Shown here: positions 18,494 through 26,561 of the stretch, piece by piece
How positions within the stretch are numbered: the first letter of the stretch is position 1
Layout: each line of letters starts with the position of its first letter
Source: Streptomyces cyaneogriseus subsp. noncyanogenus
GTDB lineage: Bacteria > Actinomycetota > Actinomycetes > Streptomycetales > Streptomycetaceae
Reading direction: 5' to 3'
DNA length: 64,000 nt
Assembly (NCBI RefSeq): GCF_000931445.1
Contig: NZ_CP010849.1
Span: 124,001 to 188,000 of the forward strand
The notes under the pieces: generated by a model
The model's database searches: none
What the model saw: only the letters and a program-made list of their open reading frames with translations
What the model was told of the DNA's origin: nothing
Position numbers and translations under genes: made by a program

Positions 18494-18850
18494 TCAGCCG
18501 GTGTAGTCGATACCGCTGACGCCCCTGCTGCCGTCGCCGTGAGCCGTCACGGGTCCCGTCCGCTCCGCCCTGGCCGACCCGCTGCCGCTTCCTCCCGGGC
18601 GCCGGATGCCCGAGACGCCGGTTCCCCCGCCGCCCGCGCGTACCTGCCCGGTTCTCACCGCCGTGTCGTCCGTACGGCGGTCCGGAGACTGGAACAGCGC
18701 CCACACCAGGGCGGCCACACCGACAGCGGCCTGCACCGACGCCCCTGCCAACTGCCCCGCGTCAGGGCCGTTCAGCAGCCAGACCAACGGCGTCGAGACG
18801 ACCACCGCCGCCGCCAGCACGATGACCGTGATCTTCCACCCCTGCCTCAT
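18494..18850 (-). CDS. Small two-helix membrane protein with a tail shared with the adjacent ATPase
   Basis: 118 residues from ATG 18850 (RBS GGGAGG). Helices lie at about 7-27 and 34-53, followed by a 65-residue Gly-rich cytoplasmic or exposed tail. The tail (60-113) aligns in order with the neighbouring ATPase's N-terminus (18-73): [51 protein letters not shown] and GVSG/GISG. In bacterial NLR pairs that signal through amyloid-like motifs, a membrane effector and the ATPase share exactly such a short motif. By analogy this could be the effector, which is inference. It reads 74 bases ahead of the ATPase, so co-transcription is likely. Confidence 0.7.
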   Translation of the reverse strand: MRQGWKITVIVLAAAVVVSTPLVWLLNGPDAGQLAGASVQAAVGVAALVWALFQSPDRRTDDTAVRTGQVRAGGGGTGVSGIRRPGGSGSGSARAERTGPVTAHGDGSRGVSGIDYTG

Positions 18851-19017
18851 GCCACCCCTCCCCCGCCCCGGCCGCCCGGCCGCACCCGCCGGGCCGCTGC
18901 GTGCACGGTGACAGGACGTTACCCCCTGTCACAGCACGCATCAACGCGGTGTCGCGGGTTCCGGTCCGGGGCGGGTCCGCCGCGGCGGCACCGCGGCCCT
19001 CTCCGGGCGCGGACCGG

Positions 19018-19170
19018 GACGACCGCGGCCGGCAGGGTCATCCGCTCGGCCGGACCGGCGCCCCCGACGACGTGGCCGCCACCGTCGCCTTCCTCCTGTC
19101 GGACCGGACCGACTGGGTCACCGGCGCCGTCTGGGACGTGGACGGCGGCGTCATGGCCGGCCGCAACTGA
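19018..19170 (+). pseudogene. Remnant of a short-chain dehydrogenase/reductase C-terminus
   Basis: About 45 codons read [20 protein letters not shown], then a [12 protein letters not shown] segment and a stop. This is the closing part of classical SDR proteins (PLGR-x-G-PEEVA, then TGxxxxVDGG). There is no Rossmann domain upstream, only sequence without SDR character, so it is a truncated leftover. Confidence 0.65.
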
Positions 19171-19301
19171 CCGTCGCCGCAGGCATCCGGGCGCGCCGCC
19201 GACGGGCTTCGGGCGCCTGCGGCCGGAGGGGTCCTGGACGCCCGGGCACGGCCCGGGCGTCCCGCTGGTGACCGGGTGCGGTCTGCCGGGCCGCCGTCTT
19301 C

Positions 19302-20642
19302 TCAGCGCAGGCGGCGTGTGAAGACGTCGGTATGGCCGTTGGTGTCGCCGGGCACGAGGTTGTCCGCGCCGCTGTCGAAGGACACGGTGCGCCCGGAGGC
19401 GTCGATGCCGAGGAGACCCGTCCGCCCGTTGGCCTGCGTCCCGTCGTCGGCGACACCGACCCGCTGCACGGCGCCGGTGCGCAGGTCCCGTACGAAGGCG
19501 TCGGCCATGCCGTTGGTGTCGCCCGGCACCAGGTTGGAGGCGGCGGAGGCGAAGACCGCGTAGCGGTTGTCGGCGCTGAGGTGGGGGCTGCTGCTCATGG
19601 AGTCGTCGTCCGGCTCGGCACCGTCGTGGGCCACGGAGAGGCGCCGGGTGACACCGGTGGTCAGGTCCCTGGCGAAGTGGTCCCTCGCGCCGTTGGTGTC
19701 GCCCGGCACCAGGTTCGCGTACGGGGAGGAGAAGAGCGCGTAGCGTCCGTCGGGGCTGAGGTCGACGTCGCCGTTGAGCGGCGTCTCCTTGCCGTCGAGG
19801 TCCACCACCGCCGGTGCGGTCCGGCCGGTCCGGGTGTCGTGGACGTAGAAGAAGCGGGACCGCGGGCGTCTCTGGTCCGTGCCGGGCTCCTCCGCGCCGG
19901 TGCCGGTGCCGAGGCGCCGTTCGCTCGTGAAGGCGATCCGGGTCCCGTCCGCGCTGATCGCCTCGCTCGCGGACCGGCCCCCGCCCTCGGTGCCGTCGGT
20001 GGCGACGCTCACCCGCCGGGTGGTCTTCTTCCACCGGTCGTGCACGAAGGTGTCCGACTCGCCGTTGGTGTCCCCGGCCACCAGGTCGGAGCGGCTGGAG
20101 GTGAAGGCCACGTGGCGTCCGTCGGCGCTGAGGGACGGGGCGTAGGTGAAGCTCCCCTCGGGGCCGGGCCCGAGGAGTATCTCGGTGCGCCCCGTCCGAA
20201 GGTCGCGGATGAAGACGTCCTCGCTGTCGGGGGTGTCCCCGGGGACCAGGCCCGCGTCGAGCGAGTCGAAGGCGACGTACCGCCCGTTCCCGCTGATCGA
20301 GAACGCGATCGAGGCGATGCCGGCCTGGGTGCCGTCGCCCGCGACGTTGACCCGCTCGGTCGCTCCCGTCCGCCGGTCCTTGACGAAGACGTCGTTGATG
20401 CCGTTGGTATCGCCCGGCACCAGATTCGCCGACCAGGACTCGAAGGCGACATACCGTCCGTTCGCGCTGATCCGGGGGGCTCCCGAGTCGGAATCCCCCA
20501 CAGTGCCGTCGACCGCGGTGCTCACGAGAGCGGTGCGCGGCCGGTCTCCTTCGCCTGCGGCTTGCGCCGCGGGCGCGGGCAGCGCCGTCGCGCAGCCGCC
20601 CAGGAGCGCCATCAGGGCGGCAGCCCGTCTCGAACACCGCAT
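19302..20642 (-). CDS. Exported WD40/PD40-type beta-propeller repeat protein
   Basis: 446 residues from ATG 20642. An N-terminal signal (basic MRCSRRAA, hydrophobic core) contains LLGGC, which could be a lipobox, followed by an AxA site. The rest is a set of about seven repeats of the form SANGRYVAFESWSANLVPGD then TNGINDVFVKDRRTGxTxRV. Each contributes a four-strand blade (PD40/TolB-like). Such proteins act outside the membrane, usually in binding, and no enzyme motif is visible. An upstream in-frame ATG at 20681 would place 13 residues before the signal and is less likely. Confidence 0.8.
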   Translation of the reverse strand: MRCSRRAAALMALLGGCATALPAPAAQAAGEGDRPRTALVSTAVDGTVGDSDSGAPRISANGRYVAFESWSANLVPGDTNGINDVFVKDRRTGATERVNVAGDGTQAGIASIAFSISGNGRYVAFDSLDAGLVPGDTPDSEDVFIRDLRTGRTEILLGPGPEGSFTYAPSLSADGRHVAFTSSRSDLVAGDTNGESDTFVHDRWKKTTRRVSVATDGTEGGGRSASEAISADGTRIAFTSERRLGTGTGAEEPGTDQRRPRSRFFYVHDTRTGRTAPAVVDLDGKETPLNGDVDLSPDGRYALFSSPYANLVPGDTNGARDHFARDLTTGVTRRLSVAHDGAEPDDDSMSSSPHLSADNRYAVFASAASNLVPGDTNGMADAFVRDLRTGAVQRVGVADDGTQANGRTGLLGIDASGRTVSFDSGADNLVPGDTNGHTDVFTRRLR

Positions 20643-20895
20643 TCGGCCCCCTGGTGACGTATCCCGTGGTCCCGGACGCACGGGCCGGGCACAGCCAACA
20701 TCGGGCGGCCTGGGGCGTCAACGGCGTATGCGCTTTCGGCTGGTTGTCGTCTCCGGGCCGGCCCGTCCAGCGGCCTTTTCCGAGGGCCCGGCGGCAGCCG
20801 GCGGCTCCGGCGGCGGGCGTGGGGGCCGTGCGGCGGGCGGCCCGGTGCGGGGAGGGCCGGTCCGGGCGTGTGCCGGTCCGAGGCGAGGTGGTGGC

Positions 20896-21203
20896 TCAGT
20901 CCTCGGGCCGGGCGAGTGCGCTCCAGCCGTGTTCCAGGAGGTCGAAGGCCCGGGTGAGGGCCTCGCGGGGGTTGTCGTGAGCGTGGGCCGCGCGGGGGCT
21001 TCGAGGGCGAAGCGGGCCAGGGCGGCGCAGAGGGGGTCGTCCGCGGCGAGGCCGCTCTCCTCGGCGACGGCCCGGGCGAGTGCGGCGGTGTGGCGCAGCC
21101 ACCTGTTCTGGGCGTAGTCGCGCAGCGCGGGGGTGCCGGCCACCAGGGCGGCGAAGGCGGAGAAGCCGGCGTCGCGGGCCGCTGCGGGCCCGGCCGGGAG
21201 CCG
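20896..21203 (-). pseudogene. Remnant of a second TetR-family C-terminal domain, frameshifted
   Basis: The reverse strand reads ARDAGFSAFAALVAGTPALR, then QNRWLRHTAALARAVAEESG, then DDPLCAALARFALEAP. It continues in another frame as DNPREALTRAFDLLEHGW and ends at a stop at 20896. This is the C-terminal helical part of TetR regulators. The frame changes near 20990-21000, and no helix-turn-helix is upstream because promoter-like DNA begins there. It resembles, but is not a copy of, the remnant at 9037. Confidence 0.6.
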
Positions 21204-21279
21204 GAAGCATCCTGTCCGGACTCACCGGCACAGCATCGCGGTTATTACCTTTTGTTCTGTTTATCCTCATGGAGCAAAA

Positions 21280-21293
21280 GATCTGCTCAGATC
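21280..21293. promoter_or_regulatory. Perfect palindrome GATCTG-CT-CAGATC in the promoter region of the LAATG/glycan-synthase operon
   Basis: The dyad lies 22 bases before ATG 21315 in an unusually AT-rich stretch (21238-21314, with TTATTACC and TTTATCCT segments). Its position between a likely -10 region and the RBS suits a repressor operator. No specific regulator can be named. Confidence 0.45.
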
Positions 21294-21314
21294 CGTTCCG
21301 AGGGGATTTGTGTT

Positions 21315-21476
21315 ATGCCGTACAGCTCGATCACAGGTCCGGGCGGGGCGTTGGCGGCCACCGGGCTGGCTGCCGGGCAGGCGTGGCTCGTGGTGGTCTG
21401 CGCGGTGCTGGTCCTGACCGGTGTCGTGCTGGTGCGCCTGGCCTTCCGGCGCGACCGGGGGCCGGTCTCCCGGTGA
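21315..21476 (+). CDS. 53-residue LAATG sortase-substrate-like membrane peptide
   Basis: The short protein runs MPYSSITGPGG, then LAATG, a ~22-residue hydrophobic helix and the basic tail RLAFRRDRGPVSR. LAxTG + helix + positive tail is the cell-wall sorting signal recognised by Streptomyces class E sortases. Unusually, almost nothing precedes the motif and there is no separate signal peptide. The RBS AGGGGA sits 8 bases before ATG 21315. The stop overlaps the GTG of the glycan synthase gene (GTGA), so the two are translationally coupled. An alternative reading is a simple single-pass accessory subunit of the synthase. Confidence 0.65.
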   Translation: MPYSSITGPGGALAATGLAAGQAWLVVVCAVLVLTGVVLVRLAFRRDRGPVSR

Positions 21477-22906
21477 CGCAGCGGCAGGGCGCCGAGGGCG
21501 CGCCGACGGCTGGCCGGCCCGGCGTCGCCGCGCCGCCCCACGCCTGGCACGCCCCGTCACGGGCGCTGTTCCTGCTCGGGGTGGTGCCGCTGACCGGGTT
21601 CGCCGCCTGGGGCATCGCGCACACGATGGCCGTCGTCGGGGAACTGGGCGGCGACGGCGACCGGTTCATGTCGGTACCGTGGCTGGTGTCGTTCCTGCTG
21701 CTGTGGTGGGTGCCGCTGGCCTGGCTGGAACGCGCCCGCACGCCGGCGGACGACAAGGGCGCGGCCGCCCTGGACGCGCTCACCGTCACCGTGCAGATCC
21801 CCGTCTACAACGAGGACCCGGCCGCCCTGCGGGCCTGTCTGAACTCGGTGCTGACCCAGTCGCGGCCCGTGACCCGGGTGCGGGTGGTGGACGACGGCTC
21901 GGCGCACCCCGACGGCACCCCCATGACGTACGACGACGTCCGAGCCGAACTCCACCGGCAGGCAGCCGCCCGCGGGATCGGGGTGACCTGGGACCGTACC
22001 GGCAACCGCGGTAAACGCCACGCGCAGATGCACGTCCTCGCCCACGACGACGCCGACATCTTCGTCACCGTCGACAGCGACTCCGTCCTCGACGTGGAGG
22101 CCGTCGCCGAAGGACTCAAGCCGTTCGCCGACCCTAAGGTGCAGTCCGTCGCCGGACAGGTCGTCGTCCTCAACCACGACGCCACCCTCCTGACCCGGCT
22201 GACCTGCCTGCTCTATCTGCCCTTCACCCGCGGACTGCGCAGCGCCCAGTCCGTGCTGCGGCGGGTCACCATCAACTCCGGCACGCTCGCCTTCTACCGG
22301 GCGCAGCTCGTGCGGCAGGCGGCGGGCGCCTACGAGAACGAGCAGTTCCGCGGCCGGCCCATGCAGATGAACGACGACTCGATGCTGACGTTCTACGCGC
22401 TGCTCGCCGGCGACACCGTGCACCAGCCCTCCTCGCTGGTCTTCACCCTCGCCCCGCAGCGCTGGAGCCACTACCTGCGCCAGCAGATGCGCTGGATGCG
22501 CGGCACCACCGTCCGCCACCTGTGGTGGCTGCGCTACATGCCCGTCACCGGCATCGTGTTCTGGACCACCGTCGCCGAGTACCTGCACATCGCCCTCACG
22601 CTCGCCATCCCCGCGGTGCTGATCGCGCACCCGGCATACCGCGGTCACCTGGGCGACGTCGCCGCGCTCGGTGCCCTCATCGGCGTGGTCATGAGCTATC
22701 TGATGGCCCTGCGGCTGTTCACCGTCAGGCGCACCGACATGAGCACCCGGCAGACCCTGCTGCTGTTCGCCGCCGCGCCGCTCGCCGCCCTGTGGCGCGC
22801 GCTGTTCCTGCGCCCCCTGTACCTGTACGCGATGGCCACCTGCCACCGTGTCAACCGCTGGGGCACCCGCAGCAGCGTCGAGGTCGACCTCGCCGACGCG
22901 AGGTGA
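21473..22906 (+). CDS. Membrane-embedded family 2 glycosyltransferase (hyaluronan/chitin/cellulose-synthase-like)
   Basis: 477 residues. Two N-terminal helices (about 28-50 and 63-83) precede a cytoplasmic GT2 domain with VTVQIPVYNEDP, VVDDGSA, TVDSDSVLDVEAV (DxD) and NDDSMLTFYALLAG. Processive-synthase motif QQMRWMRG (QxxRW) follows, then three to four C-terminal helices. These motifs define processive beta-glycan synthases that extrude the polymer while making it. The sugar cannot be predicted safely; the domain looks hyaluronan-synthase-like. It starts at GTG 21473, overlapping the LAATG peptide stop. Confidence 0.85.
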   Translation: MTQRQGAEGAPTAGRPGVAAPPHAWHAPSRALFLLGVVPLTGFAAWGIAHTMAVVGELGGDGDRFMSVPWLVSFLLLWWVPLAWLERARTPADDKGAAALDALTVTVQIPVYNEDPAALRACLNSVLTQSRPVTRVRVVDDGSAHPDGTPMTYDDVRAELHRQAAARGIGVTWDRTGNRGKRHAQMHVLAHDDADIFVTVDSDSVLDVEAVAEGLKPFADPKVQSVAGQVVVLNHDATLLTRLTCLLYLPFTRGLRSAQSVLRRVTINSGTLAFYRAQLVRQAAGAYENEQFRGRPMQMNDDSMLTFYALLAGDTVHQPSSLVFTLAPQRWSHYLRQQMRWMRGTTVRHLWWLRYMPVTGIVFWTTVAEYLHIALTLAIPAVLIAHPAYRGHLGDVAALGALIGVVMSYLMALRLFTVRRTDMSTRQTLLLFAAAPLAALWRALFLRPLYLYAMATCHRVNRWGTRSSVEVDLADAR

Positions 22907-23050
22907 CACCGGGCTTCCGCCTCCGCCCCGGCTCCCGGGACGACCGGGGGCCGGATCGCACGGCTCGTCCTCATGGACGCCATCGGACGGGTGGTGCCGG
23001 GCCCGGCAGTCACGGTGTCCGCCGGACCACCGGCTGCCAGGCGACGGGGT

Positions 23051-23893
23051 TCAGGTCGCTGCGCAGCGGTCGAGTGCGGCACGGAGCCGGTTGAGCCCCT
23101 CCGCTCTCCAGTGCTCCCGGTCAGGCAGGTGGTCGTCGCGGCGCCAGCGCCAGGCTGAGAACATCGCCCAGTTCAGGGCGCGGCACCGGCGGAGCAGGCC
23201 GTGGTCGGCTCCCGCGTAGTGCCCTCCCGCTTCCTCGGGCGCGTGGGCGAGATCGAACTCGACCGGCCCACGGCAGCACGTGGCGAGGTCGACGAGAAGC
23301 GGCCCTCTCCGCGTGTTCAGGAGGTTGCCCGGATGCGGCTCGCCGTGCAGAAGCTGGTCGTCGGCTCGGTCGGCGCCGATCGCTGCGCCCAGTCCGCCGA
23401 GTGTGCTGCTGAGCAGTTCCCGGTCGGGATCGGGCAGTTCGGGGGAGCGCTCCCGGTCGTCGACCTCTCTCAGTGCCGCGGCGGCTCGTTCGGTGAAGTG
23501 GGGGGCGTCCAGGTCGATCCGGCGCAGTGCGGCATGGTGCCGCAGGAGCACGCCTGCGTAGTCGGCCGGCGCGACCTCCGGGCCCACAGGTTCGTAGTAG
23601 GTCCACAGGGAGATGGCGAAGGCGTCACGCACATGGACTCGGGCCCCGGCCCGGGGGTCGAGCTCGGCCACCGGAGCGCCCACGGCGGCGAGACGGTGGG
23701 CCACCTCCGTCTCGAACTCGGACTCGGCCAGGTGCTCCGCAGGTGCGACCCGAGCCAGGACACCGCACGGGACCAGGCGCAGCGTGACGCGGTCCGAGTC
23801 GTGGATCACGACCGCGTCGTCGACCTGGAGCCCCAGATCCGTAGCGGCCGCCCGCCCTGCCTCGACTGCGCGGCGCAGTTGTGATGGCTCCAT
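23051..23893 (-). CDS. Aminoglycoside-phosphotransferase-like kinase (APH family)
   Basis: 280 residues from ATG 23893 with RBS GGGGAG. The kinase-like fold shows the catalytic loop as LLHGEPHPGNLLNT and the metal-binding segment LLVDLATCCRGPVEFDLAH, the APH/choline-kinase pattern HGDxHxxN and IDxxxxxxG with Glu for the loop Asp (HGEPHPGN), a variant seen in many actinobacterial homologues. The substrate is unknown; resistance or small-molecule phosphorylation are both possible. It is divergent from the P-loop protein gene at 24160. Confidence 0.85.
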   Translation of the reverse strand: MEPSQLRRAVEAGRAAATDLGLQVDDAVVIHDSDRVTLRLVPCGVLARVAPAEHLAESEFETEVAHRLAAVGAPVAELDPRAGARVHVRDAFAISLWTYYEPVGPEVAPADYAGVLLRHHAALRRIDLDAPHFTERAAAALREVDDRERSPELPDPDRELLSSTLGGLGAAIGADRADDQLLHGEPHPGNLLNTRRGPLLVDLATCCRGPVEFDLAHAPEEAGGHYAGADHGLLRRCRALNWAMFSAWRWRRDDHLPDREHWRAEGLNRLRAALDRCAAT

Positions 23894-24159
23894 GCCGTTC
23901 TCCCCTCGCGCACACCTGCGCCCGGGGCGATCGCGGCGCCCCCGCGGGCGAGTATGCCACCGGGCGCGGGTGGCCACAGGGACCGGTGGGACGGTTGTCG
24001 TCACCGGGACGGGCTGTCCGGGGATCCGCTGCGGGGGCACGGCCTGCCGGGGCGCAGGGGGTGTCAGGATCCCGCCGGGGCCTGCCCGGGGGGGACCGCA
24101 CGGCCGACGGGCGTCGAGGTGCTGTGCCCACGACCCGTACGGCGCTAGCGTCGGGGCTC

Positions 24160-24681
24160 ATGATCGTATGGCTCAACGGCACCCATGGCGCAGGCAAGAC
24201 GACGACCAGTACGCTCGTGCAGCAACTGATCGCGGATTCACGGGTGTTCGACGCCGAGAAGGTCGGCGAGACACTCATGGACATCAAGCCGGGGCTGCCC
24301 TGGACGGGCAACTTCCAGCACTGGCCGCCCTGGCGGCCGCTCGTGGTCGAGACCGCCCGCCGCGTACTCGACTACACCGGTGGCACCCTGGTGGTGCCCA
24401 TGACCGTCCTGGTCGAACAGTACTGGCGGGAGATCAGCACGGGCCTGGCCGAACACGGCATCCCGGTGCGGCACTTCGTTCTCCACGCCGACCAGGACAC
24501 CCTCCGCCGGCGCATCGAGGGGGACAGGGTTCTGGGTCCTTCCGCGTTCCGTCTGCGGTACCTCGAGCCCTACGCCGAGGCGGCCCGCACATGGCTGCAC
24601 GCCGAGGCCGAGGTCGTCGACACCACGCACCTCACCCCCGCCCAGGCCGCCCTGCGGATCGCCGAGGCCGTCAAGAACTGA
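24160..24681 (+). CDS. P-loop NTPase, TmrB-like (tunicamycin-resistance-type) protein
   Basis: 173 residues with an immediate Walker A, MIVWLNGTHGAGKTTTSTLV, as in TmrB/adenylate-kinase-like ATP-binding proteins. GNFQHWPPWRPLVVE and YTGGTLVVPMTVLVEQYWRE are family-typical, and VRHFVLHADQDTLRRRIEGD is the lid-like Arg region. B. subtilis TmrB gives tunicamycin resistance, but homologues in actinobacteria are mostly uncharacterised. A TAGCGT element ends 8 bases before ATG 24160 and no RBS is present, so leaderless transcription is likely. Confidence 0.82.
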   Translation: MIVWLNGTHGAGKTTTSTLVQQLIADSRVFDAEKVGETLMDIKPGLPWTGNFQHWPPWRPLVVETARRVLDYTGGTLVVPMTVLVEQYWREISTGLAEHGIPVRHFVLHADQDTLRRRIEGDRVLGPSAFRLRYLEPYAEAARTWLHAEAEVVDTTHLTPAQAALRIAEAVKN

Positions 24682-24749
24682 GGTCCACCGCCCACCGTCC
24701 CGGCCGCCCACGGCTTCGGTGGTCACCGGACGCTGTCCGCACCGGGCAC

Positions 24750-24765
24750 CTGAGCCGAAGCTCAG
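24750..24765. terminator. Small hairpin downstream of the TmrB-like gene
   Basis: CTGAGC-CGAA-GCTCAG forms a 6-bp stem with a tetraloop, 68 bases after the stop and just before the TGTCACC block. It may be a terminator or belong to the mobile-element end. Confidence 0.35.
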
Positions 24766-24767
24766 GA

Positions 24768-24883
24768 GTTGTCACCGGTGACGCCGGATGAGCTGGCGGA
24801 GAGGACCGGTCGAGGCACGTCGGTTGTCACCGATCAGGCATGCCACTTGTCACAACCGCCCGTTCGGCACACTTTCTGTCACC
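24768..24883. repeat. TGTCACC-rich block 1 (probable transposon terminus)
   Basis: TGTCA(C) motifs occur at about 24770, 24825, 24848 and 24877. The same set with almost the same spacing recurs, in the same orientation, at 26771-26886. The best-conserved stretch begins GGTTGTCACCGAT in both. Several spaced short repeats at one terminus are characteristic of Mu/IS21/Tn7-like transposons, whose transposase binds each repeat. The block runs into the last codons of the TetR gene. Confidence 0.65.
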
Positions 24884-25482
24884 AGTACCGAAGATCCTGA
24901 GTTCTCGGATACCTCAGCGATGCCGTGCTCAGGGCTGAGTCCTTCCACAGCGAGGCGGAAGAGGCGGTCGGCCTGGGTCTCGGGGTCCTTGTGGTGCTCG
25001 GTGGCCAGGGCGATGCCGACGGCGAGGGTCAGCAGGTCGTGAAAGGTGACGTGCGGTGCAACCGCCTTGTCGCGAATGGCGCGCTGGAGCAGGGGAGTTC
25101 CGGCCGCTGCGATTTTGTTGCCACAGGAGTGCGGGGAGGGTTCCTCGGCGGGAGGCTCGTAGCTGAGGGTGTTGGCGAATCCGCGGGCCGAGACGGCGTA
25201 GAGGACGAGGGCGTGGAGCCACTCCAGGAGGGCAGTGCGGCCGTCCCCGGCCGCACTCAGCCGGCGGGCGCGCTCGCATAGGCCCTCGATGCGCTCCTGA
25301 AAGACGGCTTCGAGCAGGGCACGGCGGGTGGGGAAGTGACGGCGCACGGTCGCCGAACCGACGCCTGCGATGCGGGCGATCTGCTCCAGGGATGCCTCGG
25401 CGCCCTGCGCGGCGACCTCGGCTTCGGCGACGGCGAGGATGCGCTGGTAGTTGCGTCGGGCGTCCGAGCGCTGACCGGTCAT
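24850..25482 (-). CDS. TetR-family transcriptional repressor
   Basis: 210 residues from ATG 25482 (RBS GGAGATC). The N-terminal helix-turn-helix reads LEQIARIAGVGSATVRRHFP, then TRRALLEAVF. The remainder is a helical ligand domain of the SbtR-like type (YAVSARGFANTLSY). It is divergent from an NmrA-type gene across 101 bases holding two matching palindromes, so it very likely represses both. The last dozen codons (about SSVLVTESVPNGRL) are encoded by the TGTCACC-rich terminus, so the native C-terminus may have been replaced by an insertion. Confidence 0.88.
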   Translation of the reverse strand: MTGQRSDARRNYQRILAVAEAEVAAQGAEASLEQIARIAGVGSATVRRHFPTRRALLEAVFQERIEGLCERARRLSAAGDGRTALLEWLHALVLYAVSARGFANTLSYEPPAEEPSPHSCGNKIAAAGTPLLQRAIRDKAVAPHVTFHDLLTLAVGIALATEHHKDPETQADRLFRLAVEGLSPEHGIAEVSENSGSSVLVTESVPNGRL

Positions 25483-25497
25483 GATCTCCTCATTGCT

Positions 25498-25553
25498 AAA
25501 CGGCGGGCCCCGCCATATCTTAGCGGCAGGGAAATCGGCGGGCCCCGCCGTTT
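25498..25553. promoter_or_regulatory. Twin palindromic operators between the TetR and NmrA-type genes
   Basis: AAACGGCGGGCCCCGCC (25498-25514) and, in mirror orientation, CGGCGGGCCCCGCCGTTT (25536-25553) bracket a TATCTT -10-like element (about 25516-25521). Two near-identical sites around a divergent promoter suit binding by the adjacent TetR repressor. Confidence 0.75.
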
Positions 25554-25583
25554 TCTTTCTCCGGTCCGTGAGGAGCGGCAACC

Positions 25584-26498
25584 ATGCCCATCAACAGCGA
25601 TACCGTCCTGGTCACCGGAGCCACCGGCCGGCAAGGCGGGGCCACGGCCCGCGCACTCCTGGCCGCCGAGGTGCCCGTACGTGCACTCGTACGCGATCCG
25701 CGGTCGAAGTCCGCCCAAGCGATCGAGGCGCTGGGCGCCGAGCTGGTGCGGGCGGATCTCTCCGACCGGGACTCCCTCGGCCCGGCGGTCGAGGGGGTCC
25801 GCGCGGTGTTCTCGGTGCAGAGGCCGCCCATGACCGAGACCAGCGTGGACTTCGCGGGCGAGCTCGCCCAGGCCACCAACCTGGTGGACGCGGCGAAGGC
25901 TGAGGGAGTAAGGCAGTTCGTGCAGTCCTCGACCAGTGGAGTCGGTGAGCACACCCGGGTCGCCGGCTGGGCCGAGGGCCGCTGGGCGGCGATGGCGGAC
26001 TACTTCCACACCAAGCAGGCGATCACGGAGGCGGTGCGAGGTGCGGGCTTTGCCCGATGGACGGTGATCAAGCCCGCCTTCTTCATGGAGAACCTGCCCC
26101 TGCTGGCGCCCAAGGGGCCGCGCGGCGGACTGCTGACGGTACTGAAGCCGGAGACCGAACTGGCCCTGGTGGCCGTGCGGGACATCGGCACGGCTGCGGC
26201 GCACGCCCTTCGAGACCCTGACCGGTTCCACCAGGTGGAACTGGAACTGGCCGGTGACCTGCGCACGATGGAGCAGATCGCGCAGACCTTGTCCGCCGCC
26301 TGGGGCGTGCCAGTGACCGCACCCTCCATGAGCCTGGAAAAGGCCCTCGACGCGGGCATGCCGACGTGGGGAGCCGGACACGAGTGGAACAACGCCGTCC
26401 TCCAGCCAGCCCGGCCCGAGTTCGCCCGGGAGCTGGGCATCCCGGTCACCACCTTCGCCGAGTGGGCGGATGAGCAGCTGACACCCGTGTCCGGCTAG
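25584..26498 (+). CDS. NmrA-like NAD(P)-binding oxidoreductase/sensor
   Basis: 304 residues with RBS GAGGAGC before ATG 25584. The Rossmann motif is VLVTGATGRQGGATARALLA, followed by VRALVRDP and VKPAFF-like segments (VIKPAFFMENLP), the pattern of NmrA/atypical SDR proteins, which often lack the catalytic Tyr and bind NAD(P) as sensors or quinone reductases. It is divergent from and presumably repressed by the TetR gene. The physiological signal is unknown. Confidence 0.88.
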   Translation: MPINSDTVLVTGATGRQGGATARALLAAEVPVRALVRDPRSKSAQAIEALGAELVRADLSDRDSLGPAVEGVRAVFSVQRPPMTETSVDFAGELAQATNLVDAAKAEGVRQFVQSSTSGVGEHTRVAGWAEGRWAAMADYFHTKQAITEAVRGAGFARWTVIKPAFFMENLPLLAPKGPRGGLLTVLKPETELALVAVRDIGTAAAHALRDPDRFHQVELELAGDLRTMEQIAQTLSAAWGVPVTAPSMSLEKALDAGMPTWGAGHEWNNAVLQPARPEFARELGIPVTTFAEWADEQLTPVSG

Positions 26499-26561
26499 GG
26501 CGTATCCGGCGCTGTGACGCTCGGCAGCGCCCGCCGGGGCGGACTGGGGCGAGAAGTTGGA

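Noticed and set aside
15459..18506. Roughly 1000-codon plus-strand ORF opposite the STAND-like ATPase
   Set aside because: Low-complexity Arg/Gly/Val composition without any domain; the minus-strand reading has Walker motifs and TPRs.
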